Shown here: positions 45,511 to 54,179 of the stretch, piece after piece
Layout of the letters: the number at the start of each line of letters is the position of its first letter
Numbering within the stretch: the stretch's first letter is position 1
Source: Paractinoplanes abujensis
GTDB taxonomy: Bacteria; Actinomycetota; Actinomycetes; Mycobacteriales; Micromonosporaceae
Direction: 5' to 3'
Assembly: GCF_014204895.1 (NCBI RefSeq)
Contig: NZ_JACHMF010000001.1
Coordinates: forward strand, 5,022,001 to 5,086,000
DNA length: 64,000 nt
Notes under the pieces: generated by a model
What the model was told of the DNA's origin: nothing
Databases searched by the model: none
The model's input: only the letters and a program-made list of their open reading frames with translations
Position numbers and translations under genes: made by a program

Positions 45511-45534
45511 TCGCAGGCGCAGGCTTGCTAACCT
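45507..45534 (+). promoter_or_regulatory. promoter TTGATC-16-TAACCT, leaderless
   Basis: A -35-like TTGATC (45507-45512) and -10 TAACCT (45529-45534) with a 16-nt spacer end 7 nt before ATG 45542. The -35 overlaps the stop of the preceding gene. Confidence 0.55.
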
Positions 45535-45541
45535 GCGCCTG

Positions 45542-47392
45542 ATGTCCGTCGCCGTTCCCACCACCACGTCCGCCGCCGATGAGCCGGCCCCGCCCGACGC
45601 CCCACCGGCGACCCGGCGGTGGCGCTCGCATCTGTTCGTCGCGCTGGCCGCCCTCGTTCTGGGGGGTTATGTCGTCAGCCGGCTCTGGCAGGACCCGTTC
45701 GAGCACGCCGTCGCCGAGAACGTGGGCGATCAGGCGTTCTTCGAGTGGGTGCTGTCGTACGGCGTGCACCTGCTCCACCACGGCGGCGACCCGTTCTTCA
45801 CCGACCTGCTCAACGTGCCGGACGGCGTCAACCTTGCCGCCAACACGTCCATCACGGTCTACGCGATCGTGTTCGCGCCGCTCACCATGCTGGCCGGCCC
45901 GCAGATCACGTTTCTGACGATCCTCACGCTCAACCTGGCCGGTTCGGCGTACGGGTGGTATCTGTTCCTCAGCCGCTGGATCACCCCCAACCGGGCCGCG
46001 GCCGCGCTGGCCGGCCTGTTCTGCGGGTTCGCGCCGGGCTTCATCGCGCACGCCAACGGCCACCTCAACTGGACGGCGGGCTGGATCGCGCCGCTGGTGC
46101 TGTGGCGGCTGCTCAAGATGCGCGACCCCGGGCGGTGGCTGCGCAACGGGCTGCTGCTCGGGCTGACACTGGCCGTCGGTTTCTCGATCGCCGCCGAGGG
46201 CCTGTTCTTCGCGGCGATGGCGGGCGGGGTGTTCGTGATCGTGTGGGCGCTGGCCCCGGTCAACCGGTCCGAGGCGCGCACGGCGGGGCCGAAGTTCCTG
46301 GCCGGGCTGGGCGTCACCGCAGTGGTGGCCGGAGCCCTGCTGGCCTATCCGCTCTACATGCACTTCGCGGGGCCGCAGACCTTCAAGGGCACCGGGTTCA
46401 ACCAGCGGCACTACTCCGAGGATCTGTTCTCGTTCTTCGCGTTCGCCGACCGCTCGCTGGCGGCCTGGGCCGGGCTGGGCAACGACCTCGCGGCCAACCG
46501 CACGGAGGAGCAGAGCTTCTTCGGTCTGCCGCTGATGCTGCTGATCATCGTCTCGCTGGTGGTGCTCTACCGGCACGCCGACGACCGGCGCCGCGCCACC
46601 CTGCGCGCCCTGATGGTGGTGGGCGGCCTGTTCCTGCTGATCTCGCTCGGCCCCCGCCTGCGGATCTCGGGGCAGGAAACCGACATTCCCCTCCTGTACG
46701 CCCTCCTGCAGCACGCGCCGTTGTTCGACGCCGCACTTCCCGCCCGTTACGCCTTGGTGCTGGTGGGCGTGTTCGGCGTGATCCTGGCCCTGGCCTGCGA
46801 GCGCGCGTTCAACGCCACCCGGCCGCAGCCCCTGTTCACGATGGGCCTCGTGATCGCCCTCGTGCCGATCTTCCCGATCCCGCTCGAGTACCGGCACCGG
46901 GCGCCCGAACCGCGGTTCATCGCCGACGGGACGTGGCAGCGGTACGCGCCGGACGGCGGGGTGATCAGCGCGCTGCCGTTCGCGATCAACGTGGCCGCCG
47001 ACGGGCAGCGCTGGCAGGCGTACACGATGGCCCGCGGGGCCGAGACGTTCCGCATCCCCGACGGCTACTTCCTGGGCCCCGACGTCGACGGCTCCGCGGG
47101 CAAGGGCCGCATCGGCTCGATCCCGCGCGCCACCGACTGGCTGTTTCTGCGGGCCGCCCTCTACGGCTACATCGCCGAACTCGACAACGCCGACCGGGCC
47201 ACGGCCCGCGCCGACTTCCAGCGCTGGGACATCCAGGCGCTGTTCCTGCCCGACCAGATCACCGGGCCCGAGGGGCCGCTGTTCCGCTCGGCCGTCGAGA
47301 TCACCGCACGCGACCTGCTGGGCGAGCCGGAGCGGGTGGACGACGTGCTGGTGTGGCGCATCCGTCCCGGAGTGGACCCGGTCGACCGGTGA
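45542..47392 (+). CDS. polytopic membrane protein, GT-C glycosyltransferase-like
   Basis: A 616-residue membrane protein with about ten to eleven hydrophobic helices and an extracytoplasmic C-terminal domain of about 150 residues. The first large loop contains [20 protein letters not shown] and [14 protein letters not shown], with an acidic residue early, as in GT-C lipid-linked sugar transferases. No defining motif makes this certain. It sits between the TIGR01777 gene and lipB with its own leaderless promoter, and appears to be an insertion into that conserved order. Confidence 0.6.
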   Translation: MSVAVPTTTSAADEPAPPDAPPATRRWRSHLFVALAALVLGGYVVSRLWQDPFEHAVAENVGDQAFFEWVLSYGVHLLHHGGDPFFTDLLNVPDGVNLAANTSITVYAIVFAPLTMLAGPQITFLTILTLNLAGSAYGWYLFLSRWITPNRAAAALAGLFCGFAPGFIAHANGHLNWTAGWIAPLVLWRLLKMRDPGRWLRNGLLLGLTLAVGFSIAAEGLFFAAMAGGVFVIVWALAPVNRSEARTAGPKFLAGLGVTAVVAGALLAYPLYMHFAGPQTFKGTGFNQRHYSEDLFSFFAFADRSLAAWAGLGNDLAANRTEEQSFFGLPLMLLIIVSLVVLYRHADDRRRATLRALMVVGGLFLLISLGPRLRISGQETDIPLLYALLQHAPLFDAALPARYALVLVGVFGVILALACERAFNATRPQPLFTMGLVIALVPIFPIPLEYRHRAPEPRFIADGTWQRYAPDGGVISALPFAINVAADGQRWQAYTMARGAETFRIPDGYFLGPDVDGSAGKGRIGSIPRATDWLFLRAALYGYIAELDNADRATARADFQRWDIQALFLPDQITGPEGPLFRSAVEITARDLLGEPERVDDVLVWRIRPGVDPVDR

Positions 47393-47401
47393 GGAGGGGA
47401 C

Positions 47402-47407
47402 TACCGT
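47402..47407 (+). promoter_or_regulatory. -10 element (TACCGT), leaderless, for lipB
   Basis: TACCGT ends 7 nt before GTG 47415, favouring that codon over GTG 47406, which overlaps the hexamer itself. Confidence 0.5.
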
Positions 47408-47414
47408 GGACGGC

Positions 47415-48050
47415 GTGACAACTTCCACGCTCACTGTCCTGCGGCCCGGCCTGGTCGACTATCGCGAGGCCTGGGACGAGCAGCGGCGCCTGCACGACGC
47501 CGTGGCGGACGGCACCCAGCCCGACACCGTGCTGCTGCTGGAGCACCCCAGCGTGCTCACGGCGGGCAAGCGCACCGAGCCCGCCGACCTGCCGATCGAC
47601 GGCACCCCCGTCGTCGACGTCGACCGTGGCGGCAAGATCACCTGGCACGGCCCGGGCCAGCTGGTCGGCTACCCGATCCTCAAGCTGCCCGACCCGATCG
47701 ACGTGGTGGCCTACGTCCGCCGTACGGAACAGATGTTGATCGACGTGTGCGCCGAGTTCGGGGTCACCGCCGCCCGCTCCGACATCAAGGGCCGCAGCGG
47801 CGCCTGGGTCCTGGCCGACGACCGCGGCCCCGACCGCAAGATCGCCGCGATCGGCATCCGGGTCGCCCGCGGCGTCACCCAGCACGGCTTCGCCATCAAC
47901 GCCGACTGCGACCTGACCAATTTCGACCGGTTCACCCCGTGCGGCATCCGCGACGCGGGCGTCACGTCGCTCAGCGCCGAACTGGGCCGCGACGTGACCG
48001 TGGCCGAGGTGCTGCCGGTGGTCGAGAAGCACCTCACTACCCTGCTCTGA
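47415..48050 (+). CDS. lipB: octanoyl-[ACP]:protein octanoyltransferase
   Basis: Transfers octanoate from ACP to lipoyl domains, the first step of lipoate synthesis; 211 residues. Motifs: [34 protein letters not shown]142 in KIAAIGI and C176 in FTPCGI, which form the catalytic Cys/Lys pair. GTG 47415 is preferred to 47406 on promoter spacing. Its stop overlaps the start of a tiny membrane protein gene (TGATG). Confidence 0.95.
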   Translation: MTTSTLTVLRPGLVDYREAWDEQRRLHDAVADGTQPDTVLLLEHPSVLTAGKRTEPADLPIDGTPVVDVDRGGKITWHGPGQLVGYPILKLPDPIDVVAYVRRTEQMLIDVCAEFGVTAARSDIKGRSGAWVLADDRGPDRKIAAIGIRVARGVTQHGFAINADCDLTNFDRFTPCGIRDAGVTSLSAELGRDVTVAEVLPVVEKHLTTLL

Positions 48051-48214
48051 TGGCTCTCTATCGGGACCCGCAGGACAAACGCGTCTTCGTCCCCAAACGC
48101 GGCGGTGGGGTGTCCCTCAACTTCGGCCACCCCGTCGCCTGGGTGATCCTGGTCTGCACGACGATCATTCCGTTCGCCATCGTGATCGGCATGACCATCG
48201 CCGTGCTGGCCTAA
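48050..48214 (+). CDS. small single-helix membrane protein (DUF5808-like)
   Basis: A 54-residue protein: a basic head (ALYRDPQDKRVFVPKRGGG), the short motif SLNFGHPVAW and one membrane helix (VILVCTTIIPFAIVIGMTIAVLA). The head and NFG motif resemble DUF5808. It starts at ATG 48050, sharing one base with the lipB stop, so it is translationally coupled to lipB. Its stop overlaps that of the convergent gene (CTAA). Confidence 0.72.
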   Translation: MALYRDPQDKRVFVPKRGGGVSLNFGHPVAWVILVCTTIIPFAIVIGMTIAVLA

Positions 48215-49368
48215 GGCTTGATCCGCCAGACGGTCACGGTCAGGTCGTAGCGCAGGCAGGACAGCAGGTCGCCGGCCGTCTGGCAGGCGTCCGGCGTGAC
48301 CCGGGGGATGACCCCGCGCACGCGGCCGTCGTCCGCGCCGACCAGCGTCGTGCGGTTGCCCTCGGGATAGAACAGCAGGTGGTCGATCGGGCGGCCGCGG
48401 CCGAAGTCGTGCTCGATCCGGCCCGTGGCGACGTCGACGCGCGCCGACCGGCCGTTCTCGTCGGTCAGCACCCGGCCGCCGGCCAGCGTGCGCCACTGCG
48501 GCCCCCGCCACCGCACCTTTCCGCTCGCCGGGTCGAGCACGGTCAGCCCTTCGAAGCCGATCGCACACAACAGTCCGCCGCCGCAGGCGGCCATCCCGAA
48601 CGGCGAGACCACCGGCGTCAGCCATTCGCCCTGGAGCCCGTCGAGCCGGAAAGCCGCGACCTGCTGGGCGTCGAAGACGATCAGCCGCTCCCCCACGATC
48701 TGCGCCGCTGCCGTGCCGGGGGAGAAAAATCGCAATTCACCCCGTACGCCCAGATCGCGCCACCCGGTGAGCTCACGTCCACTGTCAGCGGCGTAGACGG
48801 CCGCGCGTCCCTCGTCCAGCAGCACCACACGCTTGTCGTCGCCGACGAACGCCTCCGCCGGGCGCTGCCAGAACAGCCGCCCGGTGCGCAACTCCCGCAG
48901 CCGGAGCATGCCGTCGTCAGGGCTCCACTCGGCGACCCGCCCACCGACGAGCTCGACGATCGGGAAGCCGCTGCGACTCCACAACACCGCACCCGTACGC
49001 GCGTCGAGGAACGTGACCACGCCGGCCTCGTTCTCGTCGACCACGAGCGTGCCGCCGTCACCCATCCGCAGCCGCTGCCCCGTGGTGATCTGGGCGCTCC
49101 AGGCCGGGCAGCCCGCACAGAGCGGAGTGGCCTCGATCTGCCCGTCGGCCCGCACGATGTAGGTGGCCTCGGTGGTCAGCAGGCCCGCCGACAGCCCCGT
49201 CCCGTCGGCCTTGAGCACCTCGACGACCCCGGCGCCCCGCGGCAGCACGGCCGAGCCCCCGAGCAGCAGCAGGGCCAGCGCGGCCACCGCGACCACCACG
49301 TACGCAACCGGCCTGGTCGCACGGACCCGCTCCCGCTCCGCGGGCACGACGTCGAGGTCGATCAGCAC
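48211..49368 (-). CDS. membrane-anchored PQQ-like beta-propeller protein
   Basis: A 385-residue protein with one N-terminal membrane helix (VAYVVVAVAALALLLLGGSAVL, about 21-42) and a beta-propeller outside, recognised by repeating units such as VTFLDARTGAVLWSRSG and LTVLDPASGKVRWRGPQ. No cofactor ligands are evident, so a structural or binding role is more likely than a PQQ enzyme. Four cysteines occur in pairs (ATPLCAGCPAW, AACGGGLLC). Convergent with the DUF5808-like gene, with stops overlapping by 4 nt. Confidence 0.75.
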   Translation of the reverse strand: MLIDLDVVPAERERVRATRPVAYVVVAVAALALLLLGGSAVLPRGAGVVEVLKADGTGLSAGLLTTEATYIVRADGQIEATPLCAGCPAWSAQITTGQRLRMGDGGTLVVDENEAGVVTFLDARTGAVLWSRSGFPIVELVGGRVAEWSPDDGMLRLRELRTGRLFWQRPAEAFVGDDKRVVLLDEGRAAVYAADSGRELTGWRDLGVRGELRFFSPGTAAAQIVGERLIVFDAQQVAAFRLDGLQGEWLTPVVSPFGMAACGGGLLCAIGFEGLTVLDPASGKVRWRGPQWRTLAGGRVLTDENGRSARVDVATGRIEHDFGRGRPIDHLLFYPEGNRTTLVGADDGRVRGVIPRVTPDACQTAGDLLSCLRYDLTVTVWRIKP

Positions 49369-49463
49369 GTGCGGGACTTTACGCCTCGGGGCCGATCAAC
49401 GACCGTTGTCCGCAGCCCGGCCCCGCTGGTCGCCACCCGTGGACGACCAGGCCTGATCCATCT

Positions 49464-49500
49464 GCGTCGTGGGCCCCTCGAACACCGGGGCCCACGACGC
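49464..49500 (-). terminator. hairpin terminator after aspS
   Basis: A 14-bp perfect stem (GCGTCGTGGGCCCC and complement) with a 9-nt loop, 15 nt beyond the aspS stop. Confidence 0.82.
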
Positions 49501-49515
49501 GTACGGGATCAGGGG

Positions 49516-50766
49516 TTACGGGGTCACGCGGTTGAGGTCGCGCGGGAAGGCGGTCACCTCGCGCACGTTCGGGGTCTCGGTCAGGCGGGCCACCAGGCGT
49601 TCCAGGCCGATCGCCCACCCGCCGTGCGGGGGCATGCCGTAGCGGAAGCCGTCCAGGTAACCGGCGTAGGGCGCCAAGGGTTCGCCGGCCCGGGTCAGAG
49701 CGTCCACATAGTCCTGGTGACTGTGCAGACGCTGGCCGCCGGTGACGATTTCGAGGCCGCGGAAGAGCAGGTCGAAGCCGTTGGAGTAGGTGGGGTCGGC
49801 CGGGTCGGGATGGGTGTAGAAGGGACGTTTGCGCATCGGGTAACCGGTGACGTAGACGAACTCGGACCCGTGCTCGCGAAGCGCCCATTCCCCCAGTGCG
49901 CGCTCGTGGGCCGGGGCCAGGTCGGGTTCGTCCGCGGGCGCCCCGGCAATGCGCAGCGCCTCGGTGAAGTGCACAGCCGGGATCTCCGACGGCACGATCG
50001 GCTGCTCGAACAGGCCGGCCGTCATGACGGCGAGCGTGCGGGTCAGCGCGGCCATCACGTCGCGGTGGTCGGCGATGAACCCCATCTCGGCGTCGAGCGA
50101 CGTGTACTGCGCGAGGTGACGCACGGTGTCGCTGGGTTCGGCGCGAAAGACCGGGCCCACCTCGAAGACCCGCTCGAAGACGCCGACCATGAGTTGCTTG
50201 TAGAACTGCGGCGACTGCGCGAGGTAGGCCGGGCGGCCGAAATAGTCGAGCTTGAACACGTTCGCGCCGGACTCGGTGGCCGAGGCGACGATCTTCGGCG
50301 TCTGGATCTCGACGAAGCGCTGCTCGGTCAGGGCCGCCCGGAAACCCGCCGTGACCTGAGCCGCGATCCGCAACGCGGAGCGGCGGGCGGGATGCCGCAG
50401 GGCCAGCGCCGCATGGTCGAGCTGGGTCGGCAGCGCGGCGCCGAGGGCCGGGCGGTGCAGCTCGAACGGCAGCGGCTCGCGCACGGCGGAAAGCACCCGG
50501 ATCTTGGGCTCGGTGAGCTCGACCCCGCCGGGGGCCTGCTCGTTCGGGCTCACGGTGGCGATTACCTCGACGACGCTTTCCTCGGTGAGCTGTTCGAGCT
50601 GCTCCCGGGTCTCCGGTGCGGTGACGACGACCTGCGAGAGGCCCTCGGCGTCGCGGACGATCAGGAAGGCCACCGACTTGAGCAGGCGGCGGCGATGAAT
50701 CCAGCCGGCGATCGTCACGGTCTCGTGCGGATGCGCCGTGAGCCGGGAAGAGAGGATGCGTTGCAC
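49516..50766 (-). CDS. aspS: archaeal-type aspartyl-tRNA synthetase (aspartate--tRNA(Asn) ligase type)
   Basis: Class II aminoacyl-tRNA synthetase of 416 residues. An N-terminal OB-fold anticodon domain (VTIAGWIHRRRLLKSVAFLIVRD) leads to a catalytic domain with motif 1 (VEIQTPKIVASATESGANVF), motif 2 (FEVGPVFRAEPSDTVRHLAQ) and motif 3 (GGWAIGLERLVARL). It lacks the GAD insertion of bacterial AspRS and so belongs to the archaeal/eukaryotic type, whose bacterial members are often non-discriminating. A standard AspRS probably exists elsewhere in the genome (inference). GTG start with GAGGAGG 9 nt upstream, sequestered in a hairpin at the end of a T-box leader. Confidence 0.93.
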   Translation of the reverse strand: MQRILSSRLTAHPHETVTIAGWIHRRRLLKSVAFLIVRDAEGLSQVVVTAPETREQLEQLTEESVVEVIATVSPNEQAPGGVELTEPKIRVLSAVREPLPFELHRPALGAALPTQLDHAALALRHPARRSALRIAAQVTAGFRAALTEQRFVEIQTPKIVASATESGANVFKLDYFGRPAYLAQSPQFYKQLMVGVFERVFEVGPVFRAEPSDTVRHLAQYTSLDAEMGFIADHRDVMAALTRTLAVMTAGLFEQPIVPSEIPAVHFTEALRIAGAPADEPDLAPAHERALGEWALREHGSEFVYVTGYPMRKRPFYTHPDPADPTYSNGFDLLFRGLEIVTGGQRLHSHQDYVDALTRAGEPLAPYAGYLDGFRYGMPPHGGWAIGLERLVARLTETPNVREVTAFPRDLNRVTP

Positions 50767-50975
50767 GGCTAGGACCTCCTCTGGTTTGCTGCAACGCGGC
50801 CCCAGGGAGGCGTGGGCGAGCGGGATCCTCGCGGTGCCACCACACCTTCGCGCCTTGGCAGGCGCCTCTTGTCGTGCTGCGGCTCGGGAGTGTCTTCCCG
50901 CCCCGGCGCCGGGCCACCTTCACAGCACGCGGTGGCTCTCTCGGCCGGCGGATCGAGGCGGTACTCGGTTCCTTC
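50767..50975 (-). promoter_or_regulatory. T-box leader (Asp specifier) of aspS
   Basis: Read on the minus strand: GAGTA (50966-50962) opens Stem I, the opposite strand gives GGCGG-GAA-GAC-A-CTC, and GAC (50894-50892) sits where the specifier codon belongs and matches tRNA-Asp. The conserved T-box core TGGCACCGCG is at 50839-50830; UGGC can pair with GCCA, the acceptor end of a tRNA with discriminator G as in tRNA-Asp. CCTCCCTGG (50810-50802) then pairs with CCAGAGGAGG (50784-50775), covering the ribosome binding site. This indicates translational control: uncharged tRNA-Asp would free the RBS. Confidence 0.82.
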
Positions 50976-51107
50976 AACGCCGTCCGCCGACGTTAACAAG
51001 GGGCAACGTCCATGCGAAAGGCATTTAACACGTTTCATGTGGCGGCGGTCACACGAGACGCCACGTGAGCCTCGTCGCCCCTGTCTAGGCAGGGGCCTAT
51101 TCAGGCG

Positions 51108-51113
51108 TAACCT
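51108..51113 (+). promoter_or_regulatory. -10 element (TAACCT), leaderless, for lipA
   Basis: TAACCT ends 7 nt before GTG 51121. Confidence 0.55.
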
Positions 51114-51120
51114 CGACCCT

Positions 51121-52044
51121 GTGACTATTGCTCCCGAGGGCCGCCGCATGCTGCGCATCGAAGCGCGCAACGCCGAAACTCCCATCGAGCGGAAGCCGCC
51201 GTGGATCAAGGTCAAAGCCAAGATGGGCCCGGAATACACGCAGATGCGTGGGCTCGTGCAGAAGGAAGGCCTGCACACGGTCTGCCAGGAGGCCGGGTGT
51301 CCCAACATCTACGAATGCTGGGAAGACCGCGAGGCCACCTTCCTCATCGGCGGCGACCAGTGCACCCGGCGTTGTGACTTCTGCCAGATCGACACGGGCA
51401 AGCCCGCCGAGTTCGACGCCGACGAGCCCCGCCGCGTGGGCGAGTCCGTCGCCACGATGGGCCTCAAATACGCGACCGTCACCGGTGTCGCCCGTGACGA
51501 CCTGCCCGACGGCGGCGCCTGGCTCTACGCCGAGACCGTCCGCCAGATCCACAAGCTCCAGCCCGACTGCGGCGTCGAGCTGCTGATCCCCGACTTCAAC
51601 GCCGAGCCCGACCAGCTGGCCGAGGTCTTCGGGGCCACGCCCGAGGTGCTGGCGCACAACGTCGAGACCGTGCCGCGCATCTTCAAGCGCATCCGCCCCG
51701 GCTTCCGTTACGAGCGCTCCCTCGACGTGATCACCCAGGCCCGCGCGGCCGACCTGGTCACGAAGAGCAACCTGATTCTGGGCATGGGCGAGGAGCGGGC
51801 CGAGATCTCCCAGGCCCTGCGCGACCTGCACAACGCGGGCTGCGAGCTGATCACCATCACGCAGTATCTGCGGCCGACCCCGCGGCACCACCCCGTCGAG
51901 CGCTGGGTCAAGCCGGAGGAATTCGTCGAGCTGCGCGAGGAGGCCGAGCAGATCGGCTTCGCCGGCGTGATGAGCGGGCCGCTGGTGCGCTCGTCCTACC
52001 GGGCCGGCCGCCTCTACAAGCAGGCCCTCGAAGCCCGCGGCTGA
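51121..52044 (+). CDS. lipA: lipoyl synthase
   Basis: Radical-SAM enzyme inserting two sulfurs into octanoyl-lipoyl domains; 307 residues. Both cluster motifs are complete: auxiliary cluster C55/C60/C66 ([12 protein letters not shown]) and radical-SAM cluster C81/C85/C88 (CTRRCDFC). The C-terminal RSSY motif that ligates the auxiliary cluster is present ([12 protein letters not shown]). Likely leaderless from TAACCT. A canonical terminator follows. lipB lies 3 kb away, with aspS and two small genes inserted between them. Confidence 0.96.
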   Translation: MTIAPEGRRMLRIEARNAETPIERKPPWIKVKAKMGPEYTQMRGLVQKEGLHTVCQEAGCPNIYECWEDREATFLIGGDQCTRRCDFCQIDTGKPAEFDADEPRRVGESVATMGLKYATVTGVARDDLPDGGAWLYAETVRQIHKLQPDCGVELLIPDFNAEPDQLAEVFGATPEVLAHNVETVPRIFKRIRPGFRYERSLDVITQARAADLVTKSNLILGMGEERAEISQALRDLHNAGCELITITQYLRPTPRHHPVERWVKPEEFVELREEAEQIGFAGVMSGPLVRSSYRAGRLYKQALEARG

Positions 52045-52056
52045 CCGTTTCGGCCG

Positions 52057-52093
52057 ATGCCCCGGTTCTCGCGCTGAGAGCCGGGGCATTTTC
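52057..52093 (+). terminator. intrinsic terminator after lipA
   Basis: A 14-bp stem (ATGCCCCGGTTCTC / GAGAGCCGGGGCAT, one G-T pair) with loop GCGCT and the tail TTTTCC. Confidence 0.88.
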
Positions 52094-52129
52094 CTGTACG
52101 CCGGGTCGCCGTCCGCCTTGCACCTGACC

Positions 52130-52385
52130 CACCGCGCCCACGCGCCTCCCCGCGCTGCCCACCGCCTTCCGCCGCCGGTCTCGTCCAGCGCCTCCCCACG
52201 CTGTCCACCCCCTCCCGCCACCGTCCACGCCTCCCACGCTGTCCACCACTTCCCCGCCGCCGCGGCGCCGTCCACCGCCTCCCCGCGCCGTCCACCGCCT
52301 TCCGCCGCCGGTCTCGTCCAGCGCCTCCGCACGCTGTCCAACGCCTCGGCCACTCGCCGCCGTCCACCGCCTCTCCGCCGCTCGA
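52130..52385. repeat. C-rich degenerate tandem repeat tract
   Basis: About 250 bp of imperfect units around GTCCACCGCCTCCCC, strongly C-rich on the plus strand. It contains a near-exact 49-bp direct repeat (52159-52207 and 52292-52340, one or two mismatches). No credible gene lies in the 343 nt between lipA's terminator and the surface-protein start. Confidence 0.75.
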
Positions 52386-52432
52386 CATTCGCTCGGCTAA
52401 GCAAGTCGGATATTTCCGCCGATCAGTGCTTT

Positions 52433-53419
52433 ATGAGGCTGCGTCGGTTCATGCTCCTGCTTGCCGGGGCCACGGCCTTTGCCGCGCCCGCCGCCGCCTC
52501 GGCCGCCGAGACGTGCACCTCCGCCGCGTCCGCCACCTTCCGCCACACATTCGCCGGCAATTCGGGCAAGACAACCATTTCCTCCGTACGCCCCCTGTGC
52601 GCCGGCCAGACGCAGACGTTCGGGCTGATCGCCTACACGGCGGGCACCGGCAGCACCGGCCAGTTCGTGTACTCGTCCGACCGCAAAACGATCACCGCGA
52701 CCAACCGCACCGTCAACCTCGACGTGGTCGTCCCGCCCTGCCACGCCGCGGTCGACGCGATCATCGGCGGCGACCTGCTCGACGAGGTGACCAGCGACCA
52801 GAACCCGTACGGGGAAAAGACCTTGGGCGCCCCGGGCAGCCGCTCGTCGGGCCCGTTCGCCCACTACCGCGGCGGATCCTCCGACTGCTCCCCCGCGCCG
52901 CGGGTCACGTTCGCCAACGCCTGCGACGGCTCGTTCACAGCCACCCTGACCAACGCCGCGAGCGCCCGCGTCAGCGCCGTGTTCCTGATCGGCGGCCGCC
53001 TCACCCGCCTGGCCCCCGGCCGTTCGACCACGGTCAAGGCCCCCGCGGGCGGTTCACTGACGATCCGCGACAGCAGTTTCACCTCGTACGTGGGAACCTG
53101 GCGCCCACCGGTGAGCGGCTGCGACTCCGCGGCGCCACCACCGTCCGCGCCCGCCGCCGGAACCACCACCACGCCACCGCCTGCGGCCATCGCGCCCCCG
53201 CCCGTCCCCGGCTCCAGCGGTCCGTCCTCAACAGTCACGACCGCCGATGCCCCCGCCGCCGTCTACGGCAACCCCACCACCACGTCCGAGTCGCTGGTAG
53301 CCGTGGCCAAGAAAAGCATGAGCGCCGGCAGCGTCATCGCGATCGCGTTCGGCCTGGTGCTGATCGGCGGCGGCATCATCCTGCTGGTGCGGGTAATGCG
53401 GTCGATCCGGGAACCCTGA
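52433..53419 (+). CDS. secreted, C-terminally anchored surface protein
   Basis: A 328-residue exported protein. A signal peptide (MRLRRFMLLLAGATAFAAPAAASA, about 1-25) is followed by a Cys-containing beta-type region (about 26-230), a Pro/Thr/Ala linker (about 235-285) and one membrane helix near the C-terminus (VIAIAFGLVLIGGGIILLVRVM) with a short basic tail. Anchoring is by this helix; no LPXTG motif is present. No family recognised. It lies just downstream of the C-rich repeat tract and has no obvious ribosome binding site. Confidence 0.72.
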   Translation: MRLRRFMLLLAGATAFAAPAAASAAETCTSAASATFRHTFAGNSGKTTISSVRPLCAGQTQTFGLIAYTAGTGSTGQFVYSSDRKTITATNRTVNLDVVVPPCHAAVDAIIGGDLLDEVTSDQNPYGEKTLGAPGSRSSGPFAHYRGGSSDCSPAPRVTFANACDGSFTATLTNAASARVSAVFLIGGRLTRLAPGRSTTVKAPAGGSLTIRDSSFTSYVGTWRPPVSGCDSAAPPPSAPAAGTTTTPPPAAIAPPPVPGSSGPSSTVTTADAPAAVYGNPTTTSESLVAVAKKSMSAGSVIAIAFGLVLIGGGIILLVRVMRSIREP

Positions 53420-53425
53420 CCGTCC

Positions 53426-53431
53426 TACCGT
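53426..53431 (+). promoter_or_regulatory. -10 element (TACCGT), leaderless
   Basis: TACCGT ends 6 nt before ATG 53438 of the methyltransferase gene and starts 7 nt after the preceding stop. Confidence 0.5.
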
Positions 53432-53437
53432 CCGGGT

Positions 53438-54097
53438 ATGAGCCTTCTCGACGAGCAGCGCGCCTACTACCAAGCCCGAGCCGGCGAGTACGACGAGTGG
53501 TGGTACCGGCAGGGCCGCTACGCCCTGACCCCCGACGAGGAGGACCGCTGGTTCGCCGCCGTCGCCTACGCCGAGCAGGCCCTTCTCTCTTTCAACCCGA
53601 CCGGCGACGTGCTCGAATACGCCTGCGGCACCGGCCTGTGGACCCGCCACCTGGCCCGGTACGCCACAACGGTCCTGGCCGTGGACGCCTCCCCCGCCAT
53701 GCTCGACCGCAACCGATCCCGCTCTCTGGGCGATCACGTCCGCTACCGGCAGGCCGACATCTTCACCTGGGACCCGCCCCCGGCCACCTTCGACGTGGTC
53801 TTCTTCAGCTACTGGCTGTCGCACGTGCCGACCGACCAGTTCGCCCCGTTCTGGCACCGGGTCAACGCAGCCCTCCGCCCCGGCGGCCGCGTCTTCCTGC
53901 TCGACAGCTACCACCACGAGGAACTCCCCGGCCACACCCAGCCCCGAACGCTCAACGACGGCCGCCAGTTCCAGATCGTCAAACACTTCTGGCAGCCGTC
54001 CGCCCTGACCGCCGCGGTAGCCGCCCTCGGCTGGCGCATGACAGCCGACGTCGCCCCGGACGGCCACATCCTCTACGCCACCGCCGAACGCCCCTGA
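53438..54097 (+). CDS. class I SAM-dependent methyltransferase
   Basis: A 219-residue methyltransferase. Motif I is VLEYACGTGLWTRHLA (about 58-73), followed by VLAVDASPAMLDRNR, the post-motif Asp region and LRPGGRVFLLDSYHH. The N-terminal YYQARAGEYDEWW pattern is typical of small-molecule methyltransferases of the Methyltransf_25 type. Acceptor unknown. Transcribed from its own leaderless promoter 18 nt after the surface protein gene. Confidence 0.85.
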   Translation: MSLLDEQRAYYQARAGEYDEWWYRQGRYALTPDEEDRWFAAVAYAEQALLSFNPTGDVLEYACGTGLWTRHLARYATTVLAVDASPAMLDRNRSRSLGDHVRYRQADIFTWDPPPATFDVVFFSYWLSHVPTDQFAPFWHRVNAALRPGGRVFLLDSYHHEELPGHTQPRTLNDGRQFQIVKHFWQPSALTAAVAALGWRMTADVAPDGHILYATAERP

Positions 54098-54179
54098 CGG
54101 TGGAGCCCTTCAAACGCCTCCACCTGGTCAGACAGCGACGCAAACGGTGGCGCGCCGCTACGACGCAGACTGACTGACG

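Noticed and set aside
48211..49368. PQQ-dependent dehydrogenase
   Set aside because: Only the propeller-type repeats are present; no cofactor-binding or catalytic residues are recognisable and the length is too short.
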